A stretch of 64,000 bases of DNA from CAWAND01 sp963783335. Its GTDB lineage: Bacteria; Chloroflexota; Anaerolineae; Anaerolineales; E44-bin32. A program made the translations under genes and the position numbers. The notes beneath the pieces are model-generated. The model made no database searches, was not told where the DNA came from, and saw nothing but the letters and a program-made list of their open reading frames with translations. The stretch covers positions 62,001 to 126,000 of the forward strand of contig CAWAND010000010.1 of assembly GCA_963783335.1 (NCBI GenBank), read 5' to 3'. Positions 50,184-59,052 of the stretch are shown here, one piece after another (position 1 is the first letter of the stretch; the number at the start of each line of letters is the position of its first letter).

Positions 50184-50951
50184 ATGCCAGATACACAACC
50201 TAATTTGGAAATCATCGCACCCTCCGTCGAAGAGGCGATTGCCCGAGGCGCGGCCGAGCTCGGCCTTCCTGAAGAACAGCTCGAGGTGGAGGTGCTTGAC
50301 GAGGGCAGTCGAGGCGTGTTGGGTGTCGGCGCCAGGCAGGCTCGGGTCCGACTGACCATACGCGGCGCGCGGCCGCAGCCAACGCAAACCGAGCCTCAGA
50401 CGATACTGCGAACAGACATCTCTTCCTCCGCCCCGGACACCCCGGAGAGTTCACTCTCCGACGACCTCGACGTCGATGACCAGGAGGTCCCCGAGATCAC
50501 CAAGGCCATCGTCGAAGAACTGCTCACCCGGATGGGCGTGGATGGTGTCGTCAAGGGCCACTGGGGTGAGCCGGATGCCCCAGGCAAAGTCCGTCCCTTG
50601 CTGGTCGACGTCCATGGAGAAGATCTCAGTCTGCTGATCGGCCGCCGCGGGGAAACCCTTTCGGCGCTCCAGTACGTGACGCGCCTTATCGTTGGCAAGG
50701 AACTGCACCGGCCAGTGGCGATCGTGATCGACGTCGAAGGCTACCGTGCCCGCCGGGAAGAAACCCTGCGGCGCCTGGCCCGCCGGATGGCCGAACAGGC
50801 CATCGACCGCCACCGAACCATGTCCCTCGAGCCGATGCCCGCCAATGAACGGCGCATTATCCACATCGAGCTCAAGGACAACCCCAAAGTAACCACCGAG
50901 AGCGTCGGCGAAGGCAACCACCGCAAAGTCACCATCATCCCGCAGGACTAG
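50184..50951 (+). CDS. jag: RNA-binding protein Jag/KhpB
   Basis: 255 residues. The N-terminal Jag domain (SVEEAIARGAAELGLPEEQL, GVLGVGARQA) is followed by an acidic linker, a KH domain with IGRRGETLSALQYV, and an R3H domain (RHRTMSLEPMPANERRIIH). KhpB forms an RNA-binding pair with KhpA and affects cell division and envelope growth. It is normally next to yidC, as here. Confidence 0.94.
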   Translation: MPDTQPNLEIIAPSVEEAIARGAAELGLPEEQLEVEVLDEGSRGVLGVGARQARVRLTIRGARPQPTQTEPQTILRTDISSSAPDTPESSLSDDLDVDDQEVPEITKAIVEELLTRMGVDGVVKGHWGEPDAPGKVRPLLVDVHGEDLSLLIGRRGETLSALQYVTRLIVGKELHRPVAIVIDVEGYRARREETLRRLARRMAEQAIDRHRTMSLEPMPANERRIIHIELKDNPKVTTESVGEGNHRKVTIIPQD

Positions 50952-50969
50952 GCAGTTCGAGAAGAACGG

Positions 50970-51845
50970 ATGACGCGCGCTTCGACCGCCTCAGCTTTCC
51001 CCCACGGTCACCAGGGTGCCATCGACTACTTGATCATCGGTCATGTCACCGTTGATCTCATGCCGGACGGCCATCGACTGGGGGGCACAGCTGCCTACGC
51101 CAGCCTGACAGCCCTCACGTTGGGTCTGCGTGTTGGGCTGGTGACCGCCTGCCGACCCGATCTGGATCTCACTCCTTTAAGGGACATTGCCATCCATCGG
51201 AAGCCTTCCTCTCAGAACACGACGTTTAGAAACCTCACCACACCGCACGGTCGCTCGCAAGTTCTGAGTGGGCGAGCTGATTGCCTGACCATTGACGACG
51301 TGCCTCCAGCTTGGCGGACAGCGCCCATCGCGCATTTGGCGCCCGTCGCCGATGAGGTCCCGGCCGAGGTCGCATCTGACCTCAGCGTGACATTTGTTGG
51401 GGCGACGCCCCAAGGATGGTGGCGAAGATGGGATGATGACGGGCATGTCAAATGCCTGGCACCCGCTGAAGCGCTTGGTTGCCTGCCATCGAACATTCAG
51501 GCGGCCGTGTTCAGTCGGGACGACGTCTCTGCCGACTCCGGCGACCTCGATCGCCTGGCTCATGCCTTCCCGATCACTGTCATCACCGACGGCGCCCGCG
51601 GCGCCGATGTCAGATGGGAAAGTGAGCAGCTTCACGTTCCGGCCCCGGTCTTGACGCCTGTTGACGACACCGGCGCCGGGGACACCTTCGCAGCTGTGTT
51701 CTTCGTCCAACTGGCGGGCGGGGAAAAACCGGCCGAGGCGGCCCTCGAAGCGACGCGGTGGGCCTCACTTTCCGTCTTACATGCCGGCCCAGATTGGATC
51801 CGATCGGCCGCGATCGACGAGATCCCGGCTGGAGCGAACCTGTGA
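50970..51845 (+). CDS. PfkB-family carbohydrate/nucleoside kinase
   Basis: 291 residues with the PfkB closing motif DDTGAGDTFAAVFFVQL and the early GGTAAYASLTALTLGLRV. The middle part is shorter than in ribokinase. Substrate unknown. It overlaps parA by 4 nt (GTGA), so it is translated with the segregation genes, an unusual insertion in this otherwise conserved block. Confidence 0.85.
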   Translation: MTRASTASAFPHGHQGAIDYLIIGHVTVDLMPDGHRLGGTAAYASLTALTLGLRVGLVTACRPDLDLTPLRDIAIHRKPSSQNTTFRNLTTPHGRSQVLSGRADCLTIDDVPPAWRTAPIAHLAPVADEVPAEVASDLSVTFVGATPQGWWRRWDDDGHVKCLAPAEALGCLPSNIQAAVFSRDDVSADSGDLDRLAHAFPITVITDGARGADVRWESEQLHVPAPVLTPVDDTGAGDTFAAVFFVQLAGGEKPAEAALEATRWASLSVLHAGPDWIRSAAIDEIPAGANL

Positions 51846-52645
51846 CCAAGGTCTACGCACTCGTCAACCAGAAGGGCGGCGTGGGGAAGACCACCACAAC
51901 CATCAACCTGGGCGCCTACCTGGCAGAGGCCGGGCTGCGTGTCCTGCTGGTGGATATCGACCCTCAGAGCAACGCTACGGCGTGCCTGGGCGTTCGCCAG
52001 GCCGACATCACCAGCGGTTCGTATGAGGCTTTGATCGAAAGCAAGTCGGCGGCAGAAAGCATCCTGAGGAACACGCAATTCAAACTCTCCCTGCTTCCCT
52101 CGACACCCTCGCTCGCCGGCGCCCAGGTGGAGCTGGTAGATCAACCGGGTCGCGAGCGGTTGCTGCGCCGAGCGCTGGCGCCCGTGATCGATCGCTATGA
52201 CTACGTTCTCATCGACTGCCCTCCGTCGCTGGGCATCCTGACCGTCAACGGCTTGCTGGCTGCTCAGGACGGGGTTATCATCCCCGTCCAATGCGAATAT
52301 CTGGCGCTGGAGGGTCTTTCTCAGCTCATCCGCACGCTCCAGCGTGTGCGCCAAGGTCTCTTCCCTGAACTGGATATGCGTGGCATGTTGATGACGATGT
52401 TTGACACTCGCACCAACCTTTCGCAGGATGTGGTCGACGAGGTCCGCACCCATTTTGCCGGCCAGGTGTTCGAGACCATCATCCCGCGCAGCGTGCGGTT
52501 GGCCGAAGCCCCTTCGCATGGGATGCCCATTTCCGCATACGATCCACGTTCTGCCGGGGCGGTTGCCTACCAGGCGTTGGCGGCCGAGATCCTGCGTTCC
52601 GATGGTCTGGGGCAGCACCTGCCCGAGGCCCAAGGAGCCGCCTGA
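51842..52645 (+). CDS. parA: Chromosome partitioning ATPase ParA/Soj
   Basis: 267 residues from GTG 51842. Walker A NQKGGVGKTTTTINLG, DIDPQSNATACLG, and Walker B VLIDCPPSLGILTVNGLLAA are intact. It forms a gradient on the nucleoid that moves ParB-bound origins. parB follows after 1 nt. Confidence 0.96.
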   Translation: MTKVYALVNQKGGVGKTTTTINLGAYLAEAGLRVLLVDIDPQSNATACLGVRQADITSGSYEALIESKSAAESILRNTQFKLSLLPSTPSLAGAQVELVDQPGRERLLRRALAPVIDRYDYVLIDCPPSLGILTVNGLLAAQDGVIIPVQCEYLALEGLSQLIRTLQRVRQGLFPELDMRGMLMTMFDTRTNLSQDVVDEVRTHFAGQVFETIIPRSVRLAEAPSHGMPISAYDPRSAGAVAYQALAAEILRSDGLGQHLPEAQGAA

Positions 52646-52646
52646 C

Positions 52647-53511
52647 ATGAGCCGAAGGCGAAGTCTGGGCAAAGGGCTCGACGCCCTGATCCCTTCCACG
52701 GAAGGTGGAACGACGCCTTCCGGCGAACAGGGTCCACGAGTTGGCAGTTGATCGGATCCAGCCCAATCCGAGACAGCCTCGCAAGTCGTTCGACAAGGAA
52801 GAGCTGCAAGGACTTTCCGACTCCATCGCCGAACACGGGGTGCTGCAGCCTCTGGTCGTGGCCCAGCCCGAGGGCGAAGACATCTACGTCTTGATCGCCG
52901 GCCAACGCAGATTGGAAGCCGCCCGGCTGGCCGGCCTGACCGAGGTCCCCGCCATCCTGCGGCAGGCCACCGAACAACAGCTCCTCGAATGGGCGTTGAT
53001 TGAGAACCTTCAGCGGGAAGATCTCAATCCGATCGAAGCCGCCCAGGGCTATCAACAACTGGTCGACGATTTCGGATTGTCCCACGACGCCATCGCCGAG
53101 AAGGTGGGCAAGAGCCGTTCGGCCGTGTCGAACACACTCCGGCTTCTCAAGCTCACCGAAGCGGTGGCCAAGGCCATCGTCCAGGGCGAAGTCTCGGAAG
53201 GCCACGGGCGTGCGCTGTTGGGCCTCGACAGCCCCAAGGCCCAGGATGCCGCGCTGGGGACGGTGATCACGCGCGGTCTCAATGTCAGACAGACCGAAGA
53301 ATTGGTGCGAAAGCTCAGCGGCCAACGCAGGCCCCGAAAGAAGGAATCCGCTCGGTCCCCCGAAGAGACGGCAGTGGAAGAAGATTTGCGCCAGGCGTTG
53401 GGAACCAAGGTCAGCCTGCGCCGAGGTCGAAGCGGCGGCACCATCACGCTGCACTTCTACTCCGACGAGGAACTTGAGGCGCTCATCGAGCGCCTGACCG
53501 GCAGCGCATAA
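52647..53511 (+). CDS. parB: Chromosome partitioning protein ParB/Spo0J (apparent frameshift)
   Basis: It starts with MSRRRSLGKGLDALIPS, the conserved ParA-stimulating N-terminus, in one frame. The CTPase/ParB core follows in the next: DRIQPNPRQPRKSF, IAGQRRLEAARLAGL, and HTH KVGKSRSAVSNTLRLLKLT. Removing one G from GGG at 52730-52732 joins them (GEQVHELAVDRI). A broken parB after an intact parA is unlikely in a living cell, so sequence error is favoured. No parS site was seen nearby. Confidence 0.9.
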
Positions 53512-53661
53512 GCCGCGCCTGCCCGTTCCATCTGCTCAGTCCCACATACCAATCCCCAGCCCGATCCAATCTACCCGACAGTATCGAGTCCATCCTTGGG
53601 TTGTCGGGTACCGGCCAGCGACCGGCCCCGGCAGCGCTTCAGCCCGCCCCAGGTTCAGGGG

Positions 53662-53667
53662 TATAAT
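53662..53667 (+). promoter_or_regulatory. -10 box upstream of fabG
   Basis: A perfect TATAAT 40 bp before the fabG ATG. A -35 match is poor (TTCAGC at 53638-53643, 18-bp spacing). Confidence 0.5.
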
Positions 53668-53706
53668 GCCCACGCTTGATCGGCGGCAGCTTTGGAGAGA
53701 AGCGCG

Positions 53707-54453
53707 ATGGGATTTGGCGACAAGGTGGCGATTGTGACAGGGGCCTCGAGGGGCATCGGCCGGGCCATTGCGCTTGAGCTCGGGAGCCGGGGCGCCAAGG
53801 TCGTCGTCAACTACCATCGGAACCAAGAGGCGGCCGACGACGTGGCCCAGGCCATCGCTTCCGCCAACGGAGAAGCCGCCGTCTATCAGGCCGATGTGGG
53901 TGACTACGAAGCCGCCGAGGGATTGGTCAAATTCGCCGTCGAACAGTTCGGCGGGCTGCACATTCTGGTTAACAACGCCGGAATCACACGCGACGGGCTG
54001 ATCATGACCATGTCCGAAAAGGACTGGGACGACGTCATCGCGACCAATCTCAAGTCGACTTTCAACTGCGCCAAGGCGGCTGTGCGCCACATGATGCGCA
54101 AACGCTACGGCCGCATCGTCAACATCACTTCCGTCGCCGGGCAAATGGGCAACGCCGGTCAAACGAACTATTCCGCTTCCAAGGCGGGGCAGATTGGCTT
54201 CACCAAATCGCTGGCCCGCGAGGTCGCCTCGCGCAACGTGACCGTCAATGCCGTCGCGGCAGGGTATATTGATACCGAAATCTGGTCGACTGTTCCGGAA
54301 AGCGCCCAGGAGGGGATGCTCGGAATGATCCCGCTCGGGCGCAAGGGACAACCCGAGGAAATCGCCAAAGCCGTCGCCTACTTGGCGTCGGACGATGCAG
54401 CCTACATCACCGGCCACATTCTGACCGTGGACGGCGGAATGGCCATGTTCTAG
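53707..54453 (+). CDS. fabG: 3-oxoacyl-[acyl-carrier-protein] reductase FabG
   Basis: 248 residues with classic SDR motifs: TGASRGIGRAIALELG, the NNAG motif, catalytic Ser in NITSVAGQ, and YSASKAGQ with Tyr and Lys, ending YITGHILTVDGGMAMF. It reduces 3-oxoacyl-ACP in fatty acid synthesis or a related ketoacyl step. ATG 53707 has GGAGAG 7 nt upstream. No other fatty acid genes follow, so an alternative substrate such as acetoacetyl-CoA cannot be excluded. Confidence 0.9.
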   Translation: MGFGDKVAIVTGASRGIGRAIALELGSRGAKVVVNYHRNQEAADDVAQAIASANGEAAVYQADVGDYEAAEGLVKFAVEQFGGLHILVNNAGITRDGLIMTMSEKDWDDVIATNLKSTFNCAKAAVRHMMRKRYGRIVNITSVAGQMGNAGQTNYSASKAGQIGFTKSLAREVASRNVTVNAVAAGYIDTEIWSTVPESAQEGMLGMIPLGRKGQPEEIAKAVAYLASDDAAYITGHILTVDGGMAMF

Positions 54454-54475
54454 AGGCTGCCGAGATCTGGGGAGC

Positions 54476-54856
54476 ATGATGGAAGACGCAGGACAGGAGC
54501 ACAACGACCATACGGGGGCCACGACCATCGCCCCTGGTGTGCTCGTGACCATCGCCCAGCTCACCGCCCTGGGTGTGCCGGGCGTAGTGCGCCTGACCCA
54601 GCCGCCCACGAGCCTCAACCGCTGGTTTCGGCGCACGGTCGGAGACGGGGTCATTCTCGGAATCGATGATGACAGCGTATCCGTCGAGCTGCATCTCATC
54701 CTGACCCACGATGTCAACGTCCGCGAAGTCAGCCGCAAAGTTCAGCAAGAAGTCGCCCGAGCCATCCAGGAGATGGTGGGGATGAAAGTCGATCGAATCG
54801 ATGTCCACATTGAAGACATCGACTTCGAGGACACACCGTCTGCAGACGAAGCGTGA
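54476..54856 (+). CDS. Asp23/Gls24 family envelope-stress protein (YqhY-like)
   Basis: 126 residues with the Asp23 alpha/beta core: TTIAPGVLVTIAQLTALGVP, then GVILGIDDDSVSVELHLIL and VQQEVARAIQEMVGMKVDRI. The gene upstream of nusB in Firmicutes is the related yqhY, linked to fatty acid metabolism there. It lies 23 bp after fabG, in keeping with that link. Confidence 0.88.
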   Translation: MMEDAGQEHNDHTGATTIAPGVLVTIAQLTALGVPGVVRLTQPPTSLNRWFRRTVGDGVILGIDDDSVSVELHLILTHDVNVREVSRKVQQEVARAIQEMVGMKVDRIDVHIEDIDFEDTPSADEA

Positions 54857-54902
54857 GCGCGTTGACCTTCCAGACTGACATCCGCCCAGGACGGCCCCGA
54901 GC

Positions 54903-55344
54903 ATGAAGCGTGAACGACGGCGAATCCGGCAGCTGGCGCTGCAAGCACTATACGAGATCGACTGCGTCGGCCACCGGCCGGAAGATGTTCTGGCGCGCCA
55001 GATAGAACTCCCATCCAGATCTCAGCCAGGAAAGCTTGGACTTCCTGCGCCAGATGGTGATGGGCACGTTGGAATTCGCCGATGCGCTCGACCGCTTTAT
55101 CGCCGAGTTGGCCCCCGAATGGCCGGTGGATCAACTGGCAATTGTGGATCGGACCATACTGCGCCTGGCTCTGTGGGAATTCGCCGTCTCGAGCGAGACG
55201 CCCCTCAAAGTCGCCATCAACGAAGCCGTAGAAATCGCCAAGCGTTTCGGATCTGAAAGCAGCCCGCGCTTCGTCAACGGCGTGCTGGGCTCGCTGGCCG
55301 ACCACCACGGGGACATTCGGCGACAGCTTCAACCCACAAGTTAG
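54903..55344 (+). CDS. nusB: Transcription antitermination factor NusB (apparent frameshift)
   Basis: The N-terminus (RIRQLALQALYEIDCVGHRP) and C-terminus (IVDRTILRLALWEFAVSSET, AVEIAKRFGSESSPRFVNGV) are unmistakable NusB but lie in adjacent frames. The change falls between 55006 and 55014, and removal of one base restores a protein of about 146 residues. NusB with NusE binds boxA RNA during rRNA transcription. Sequence error is more likely than loss. Confidence 0.88.
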
Positions 55345-55356
55345 CCCTGGTCCTCG

Positions 55357-55833
55357 ATGGAATTTCTCGGCGTAGGCCCCCCCGAACTGCTCGTTATCAT
55401 CGTCATCGCCCTGCTGGTTCTCGGTCCGCGTGACCTGGCAAAAACAGCTCGCTCGGCAGGCAAATTCCTCAACAGAATGTACCGTTCGGACGCGTGGAAA
55501 ACGGTGACTCAAGCCTCGCGCGATTTGCGGGACCTGCCCAACAGATTGGCGCGCGAAGCGGCGTTGGAGGAACTTGACGAAGCCATCAAGAATGGCACGT
55601 CGTCCTCTCAGGCCCAGCCGAAGGACGTTAACCCTGAGCTTGAAGCCGGGCTCGAGGCCTGGCGCCCCTCCCCAAAGGGAGAGCCCAGCCAACCGCGATC
55701 CGATCAATCCCTCGGGCCTACGCCGGGTGGCCTGCCCCGTACGGCAGACGACGAGGTCGCGGAAGAGCCATCCGAGGAGGAAGGGTCCGACACACCCGCT
55801 GGCCCTGACCCACAGGCCGACGACCAGCCATGA
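55357..55833 (+). CDS. tatB: Twin-arginine translocase TatB/TatA-type subunit
   Basis: 158 residues: a single N-terminal membrane helix with GPPELLVIIVIALLVLGPRD, an amphipathic helix (LAKTARSAGKFLNRMY), then a long acidic, disordered tail. The FG.GxxEL..I motif fits TatB more than TatA. Its stop overlaps the tatC start (ATGA). It forms the Tat substrate receptor with TatC. Confidence 0.9.
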   Translation: MEFLGVGPPELLVIIVIALLVLGPRDLAKTARSAGKFLNRMYRSDAWKTVTQASRDLRDLPNRLAREAALEELDEAIKNGTSSSQAQPKDVNPELEAGLEAWRPSPKGEPSQPRSDQSLGPTPGGLPRTADDEVAEEPSEEEGSDTPAGPDPQADDQP

Positions 55834-56711
55834 TCAAGCGCTTTTTTCGTCGAGTATGGTCGTGGATTACCTTGCCCTTCCGCGGGCTAGCCTGGCCCTT
55901 CCGCCGGATGCGGGCCTGGATCAGACAGGAGCCAGAAGACACCTCCACAGCGGATGTGCTCTCGCGCAGCTTCGAACAACCTTCGCTGCTGCTTGACCAC
56001 CTGGACGCGCTGCGCCACCATCTTTTGCGATCGGTGATCTTTGTGGTTCTGACCACGGGCTTGAGCTTTGTCTTTGTCAACCAGATCCTCGCCTGGCTTG
56101 CGGCCCCTATCGGCGGCGTTGGGGCCCTGCAGTCGATCGAAGTCACCGAGTCAGTTGGCGCCGTGATGCGCGTTTCCTTCATCAGCGGCGTGGCCCTGGC
56201 ATTGCCTTATGTCACCTTCGAACTGTTCTTGTTTATCAATCCTGGCCTGAAGCCAAGGGAGCGGATAATGATCCTTACCCTGCTCCCGGGGGCCGCCCTC
56301 TTCTTTGTCGTGGGACTCCTCTTCGCTTACAAGATCATGCTCCCGGCGGCCGTCCCCTTCCTGGTGCACTTCATGGGGATCCCTAGCCAGATCAGGCCCA
56401 TGAGCTACATCCGCTTTGTGACCGGCGTGATGTTCTGGATCGGGTTGTCATTCGAGTTTCCGCTGGCGGTATACGCATTGGCCATGCTTGGGCTGGTCAA
56501 AGCCCGGTCGCTGTGGAACGCCTGGCGATTCGCCATGGTGGCCATCGCCGTGCTGGCAGCTGTGATTACGCCCACCGTCGATCCGGTGAACATGGGCTTG
56601 GTGATGGCCCCCATGATCGTGCTCTATTTCCTCAGCATCGGCCTGGCGGCAATCGCCCAACGTGGTCGGGCACGATCCGCCCGGCGAGAAGAGCGCGCCC
56701 GCTCCGCCTGA
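55830..56711 (+). CDS. tatC: Twin-arginine translocase subunit TatC
   Basis: 293 residues with six membrane helices, HLDALRHHLLRSVIF (first conserved region), EVTESVGAVMRVSFISGV, LFLFINPGLKPRER and the closing FAMVAIAVLAAVITPT. A basic N-terminal extension of about 50 residues precedes the usual start. It binds the twin-arginine signal of folded export substrates. Confidence 0.95.
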   Translation: MIKRFFRRVWSWITLPFRGLAWPFRRMRAWIRQEPEDTSTADVLSRSFEQPSLLLDHLDALRHHLLRSVIFVVLTTGLSFVFVNQILAWLAAPIGGVGALQSIEVTESVGAVMRVSFISGVALALPYVTFELFLFINPGLKPRERIMILTLLPGAALFFVVGLLFAYKIMLPAAVPFLVHFMGIPSQIRPMSYIRFVTGVMFWIGLSFEFPLAVYALAMLGLVKARSLWNAWRFAMVAIAVLAAVITPTVDPVNMGLVMAPMIVLYFLSIGLAAIAQRGRARSARREERARSA

Positions 56712-56734
56712 CCGCACCTCCCCACCAACCACCC

Positions 56735-56764
56735 TTATCACCAGCCGATCAGGCTGGGTATAAT
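56735..56764 (+). promoter_or_regulatory. Promoter of terC
   Basis: TTATCA (56735-56740), 18-bp spacer, TATAAT (56759-56764), 34 bp before the ATG. Confidence 0.6.
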
Positions 56765-56798
56765 CCCCGCCAGCCAACCCGCCCCACGGAGACCGTCG

Positions 56799-57549
56799 AT
56801 GAGTGCACTAACGCAACCCGAAGTCTGGATCGCGCTGCTTACGCTCACAGCCCTCGAGATCGTCTTGGGAATCGACAACATCGTCTTCATTTCGATTCTG
56901 TCTGGCAAGCTGCCGCCAGGGCAGCGGGATAAGGGCAGGCTGGTCGGCCTCGGCCGCCGCCATGTTCACCCGCATCCTGCTTCTGTTTTCGTTGGCCTGG
57001 GTGATCGGGCTTACGCAGCCTTTCCTGACCGTGTTTGGTTTCGAGTTCGCTGGGCGGGACATCATCCTGATCGGCGGTGGCCTGTTTCTGCTCGCCAAGA
57101 GCACGGATGAGATTCACGACAAGCTGGAGGGAGAAGAGGGCCACCGAGACACGGCCGCCGCGCCTTCCTTCGCTGGTGTGATCACCCAGATCGCCCTGCT
57201 CGACATCGTCTTCTCGCTGGACTCGGTGATCACTGCCGTGGGCATGGCGCGCGATCTGTGGGTCATGGTGACGGCGATCGTCGTGGCCGTGGGCATCATG
57301 ATGGTCGCTTCGGGGCCAATCAGCCGCTTTGTGGAAGACCACCCCACCGTGAAAATGCTGGCGCTCAGCTTCCTGCTGTTGATCGGGATGTCGCTGATCG
57401 CCGAAGGCATGGGCCTGCATATCCCGAAGGGCTACATCTACTTCGCCATGGGATTCTCGGTCTTCGTGGAAGTCCTCAACCTTCGGCTGCGCTCGCGGGG
57501 GGAAAAGCCAGTACGGCTGCGGGAGCCGTTTGCACGCGACGAAGCCTAG
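56799..57549 (+). CDS. TerC-family membrane protein (apparent frameshift)
   Basis: The N-terminus (LTLTALEIVLGIDNIVFISI) and the rest (AGRDIILIGGGLFLLAKSTD, IALLDIVFSLDSVITAVGM) are TerC-like and carry the Asp-containing metal-binding GIDN and SLDS motifs. They lie in adjacent frames that join if one base is removed from the CGGCCGCCGC tract at 56951-56960. About 249 residues with seven helices result. TerC proteins export manganese or support metalation of exported enzymes. Confidence 0.88.
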
Positions 57550-57559
57550 CTGCGTCAAT

Positions 57560-57577
57560 TTGTGAAATTATTCACGT
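57560..57577. promoter_or_regulatory. Rex/CRP-type palindrome, copy F (between gene ends)
   Basis: TTGTGAAATTATTCACGT has two mismatches at its end. It lies between the converging 3' ends of terC and the CorC gene, and overlaps a second palindrome TTCACG-TACTG-CGTGAA (57571-57587). No start lies near, so its role is unclear. Confidence 0.35.
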
Positions 57578-57588
57578 ACTGCGTGAAC

Positions 57589-58911
57589 TCAATGCCTTGA
57601 TCCAGGCACGCGTGGTGGTTCTCGACGGACGCGAAGCTCGGCCACACGGAATCCATCCATCCGCAGAACCACGAAACTTAGATCCGACCAGCGGAAGGAG
57701 TCACCCACCTTGGGGATGTCCCCAAAGCGCGTCAGAGCCAGGCCGCCGACAGTTTCATACAAGCCACGTCCCTCTTGCGGCAGCTTTTCGAGACCGACCA
57801 CGGCTTTGAAGTCCTCCACGGAGAGCATCCCGTCCACTCGCCAAACGCCGGGGCCCTCTTGCTTGACTTCTTCTTGATTGAGCTCATCACCTTCCGGCAA
57901 ATCCCCCACAAGTGCATCCAACAAGTCGTTGGTGGTGACCAGGCCCTGCACGCCGCCGTATTCGTCCATCACCAGCGCGATCGGCCGCCGAGTCCTGCGA
58001 AAGGTTTCCATCGCTTCGAAGGCACGTGCGCTCTCCGGGATGAAATCGACCTTCCTGGCGTGGCTTCGCAAGTCGATAGGCCTACCCCCCATACAGTCGG
58101 AAAGCAGGTCTCGGACTTCCAGCACGCCGACGACATGGTCCAGGCCGCCTTCGCACACAGGCAGACGAGCACGATCACTCAAAATGATCTTGTGGACGCT
58201 TTCCTCGACGGGGTCAGCCAGATCCAACCACGTGATCTCCGTGCGAGGCGTCGCCAGAGACGCCAGCGACCTGTCGGCTGTCCTGAAGATGCGGCCCACC
58301 AGTTCCCGCTCGACCTCGGCAAAGGTACCAGCGTTGGCGCCCTCCTGCAGCAGCGCCTTGATTTCGCCTTCTGTGACAGGACGCTGTTCTCGGGACTGGC
58401 TTCCGATGAGGCCCAGCACAACGTTGGTGCTCGTGTTGAGCAAACCGACCGCAGGGGAAACCAGCCTGGCCAAACCCGAAAGCGGGCGGGCGACGGCGCC
58501 CAATATTGCCTCAGGCTGGACCAACGCCAACCGCTTGGGGACCAATTCTCCAAGGATCAGCATCGTGTAGGTGATGATGATGACCACCAGCGCCAGGCCG
58601 AGCTTGTCGGCGTAGGCACCGATCATCGGCACCGGGGCCAGCCAAGCCTCAAGACGGCCCGCAAGGGTGGCACCGCCGAACGCACCGTTTAGTACGCTGA
58701 TCAGCGTGATCCCAACCTGGATGGCGGCCAAGGACCGCCCCGGCGATTCCGTCATCTCCAGGGCGCGCTCGAACCCCGCCCCATCCTCTTTAGCGCGCTC
58801 ACGCAGGCTTGACCTTCGGGCCGACACGAGTGCGATTTCAGACATTGCCAACCAGCCATTGAACAGAATCAAGATCAAAATGACCGAGGCTTCAAGCAGC
58901 GGCGAATCCAT
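57589..58911 (-). CDS. CorC/HlyC-type membrane protein (DUF21-CBS)
   Basis: 440 residues from ATG 58911, with AGAGGAA upstream. A DUF21/CNNM membrane domain (NGWLAMSEIALVSARRSSLR, ITYTMLILGELVPKRLAL), a CBS pair (TEITWLDLADPVEESVHKII, RRTRRPIALVMDEYGGVQGL) and a CorC_HlyC C-terminal domain are in order. Family members export magnesium or cobalt. The preceding -10-like AGTATA on the plus strand (58949-58954) reads TATACT on the gene strand. Confidence 0.92.
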   Translation of the reverse strand: MDSPLLEASVILILILFNGWLAMSEIALVSARRSSLRERAKEDGAGFERALEMTESPGRSLAAIQVGITLISVLNGAFGGATLAGRLEAWLAPVPMIGAYADKLGLALVVIIITYTMLILGELVPKRLALVQPEAILGAVARPLSGLARLVSPAVGLLNTSTNVVLGLIGSQSREQRPVTEGEIKALLQEGANAGTFAEVERELVGRIFRTADRSLASLATPRTEITWLDLADPVEESVHKIILSDRARLPVCEGGLDHVVGVLEVRDLLSDCMGGRPIDLRSHARKVDFIPESARAFEAMETFRRTRRPIALVMDEYGGVQGLVTTNDLLDALVGDLPEGDELNQEEVKQEGPGVWRVDGMLSVEDFKAVVGLEKLPQEGRGLYETVGGLALTRFGDIPKVGDSFRWSDLSFVVLRMDGFRVAELRVRREPPRVPGSRH

Positions 58912-59052
58912 GCTGGGCTTTTCCTCTCGCGGTACAGGTTGGAGTCTCAGTATAGTGGACAGCCGATGCGCCAACGCTGGCGTCGGGGCACCGCCGGGGT
59001 ACAATCAAGACGTTGCCTGCTCCGTTTGGAGGCTTGCGAAGGGAGATCGCAT

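Noticed and set aside
52647..53511. Programmed frameshifting in parB
   Set aside because: No slippery heptamer, internal stop context or stimulatory structure was evident, and the same kind of break occurs in unrelated genes, so sequence error is simpler.
50970..53691. parS sites near parAB
   Set aside because: No TGTTTCACGTGAAACA-like 16-mer found. The TTCACG-TACTG-CGTGAA at 57571 has the wrong spacing.
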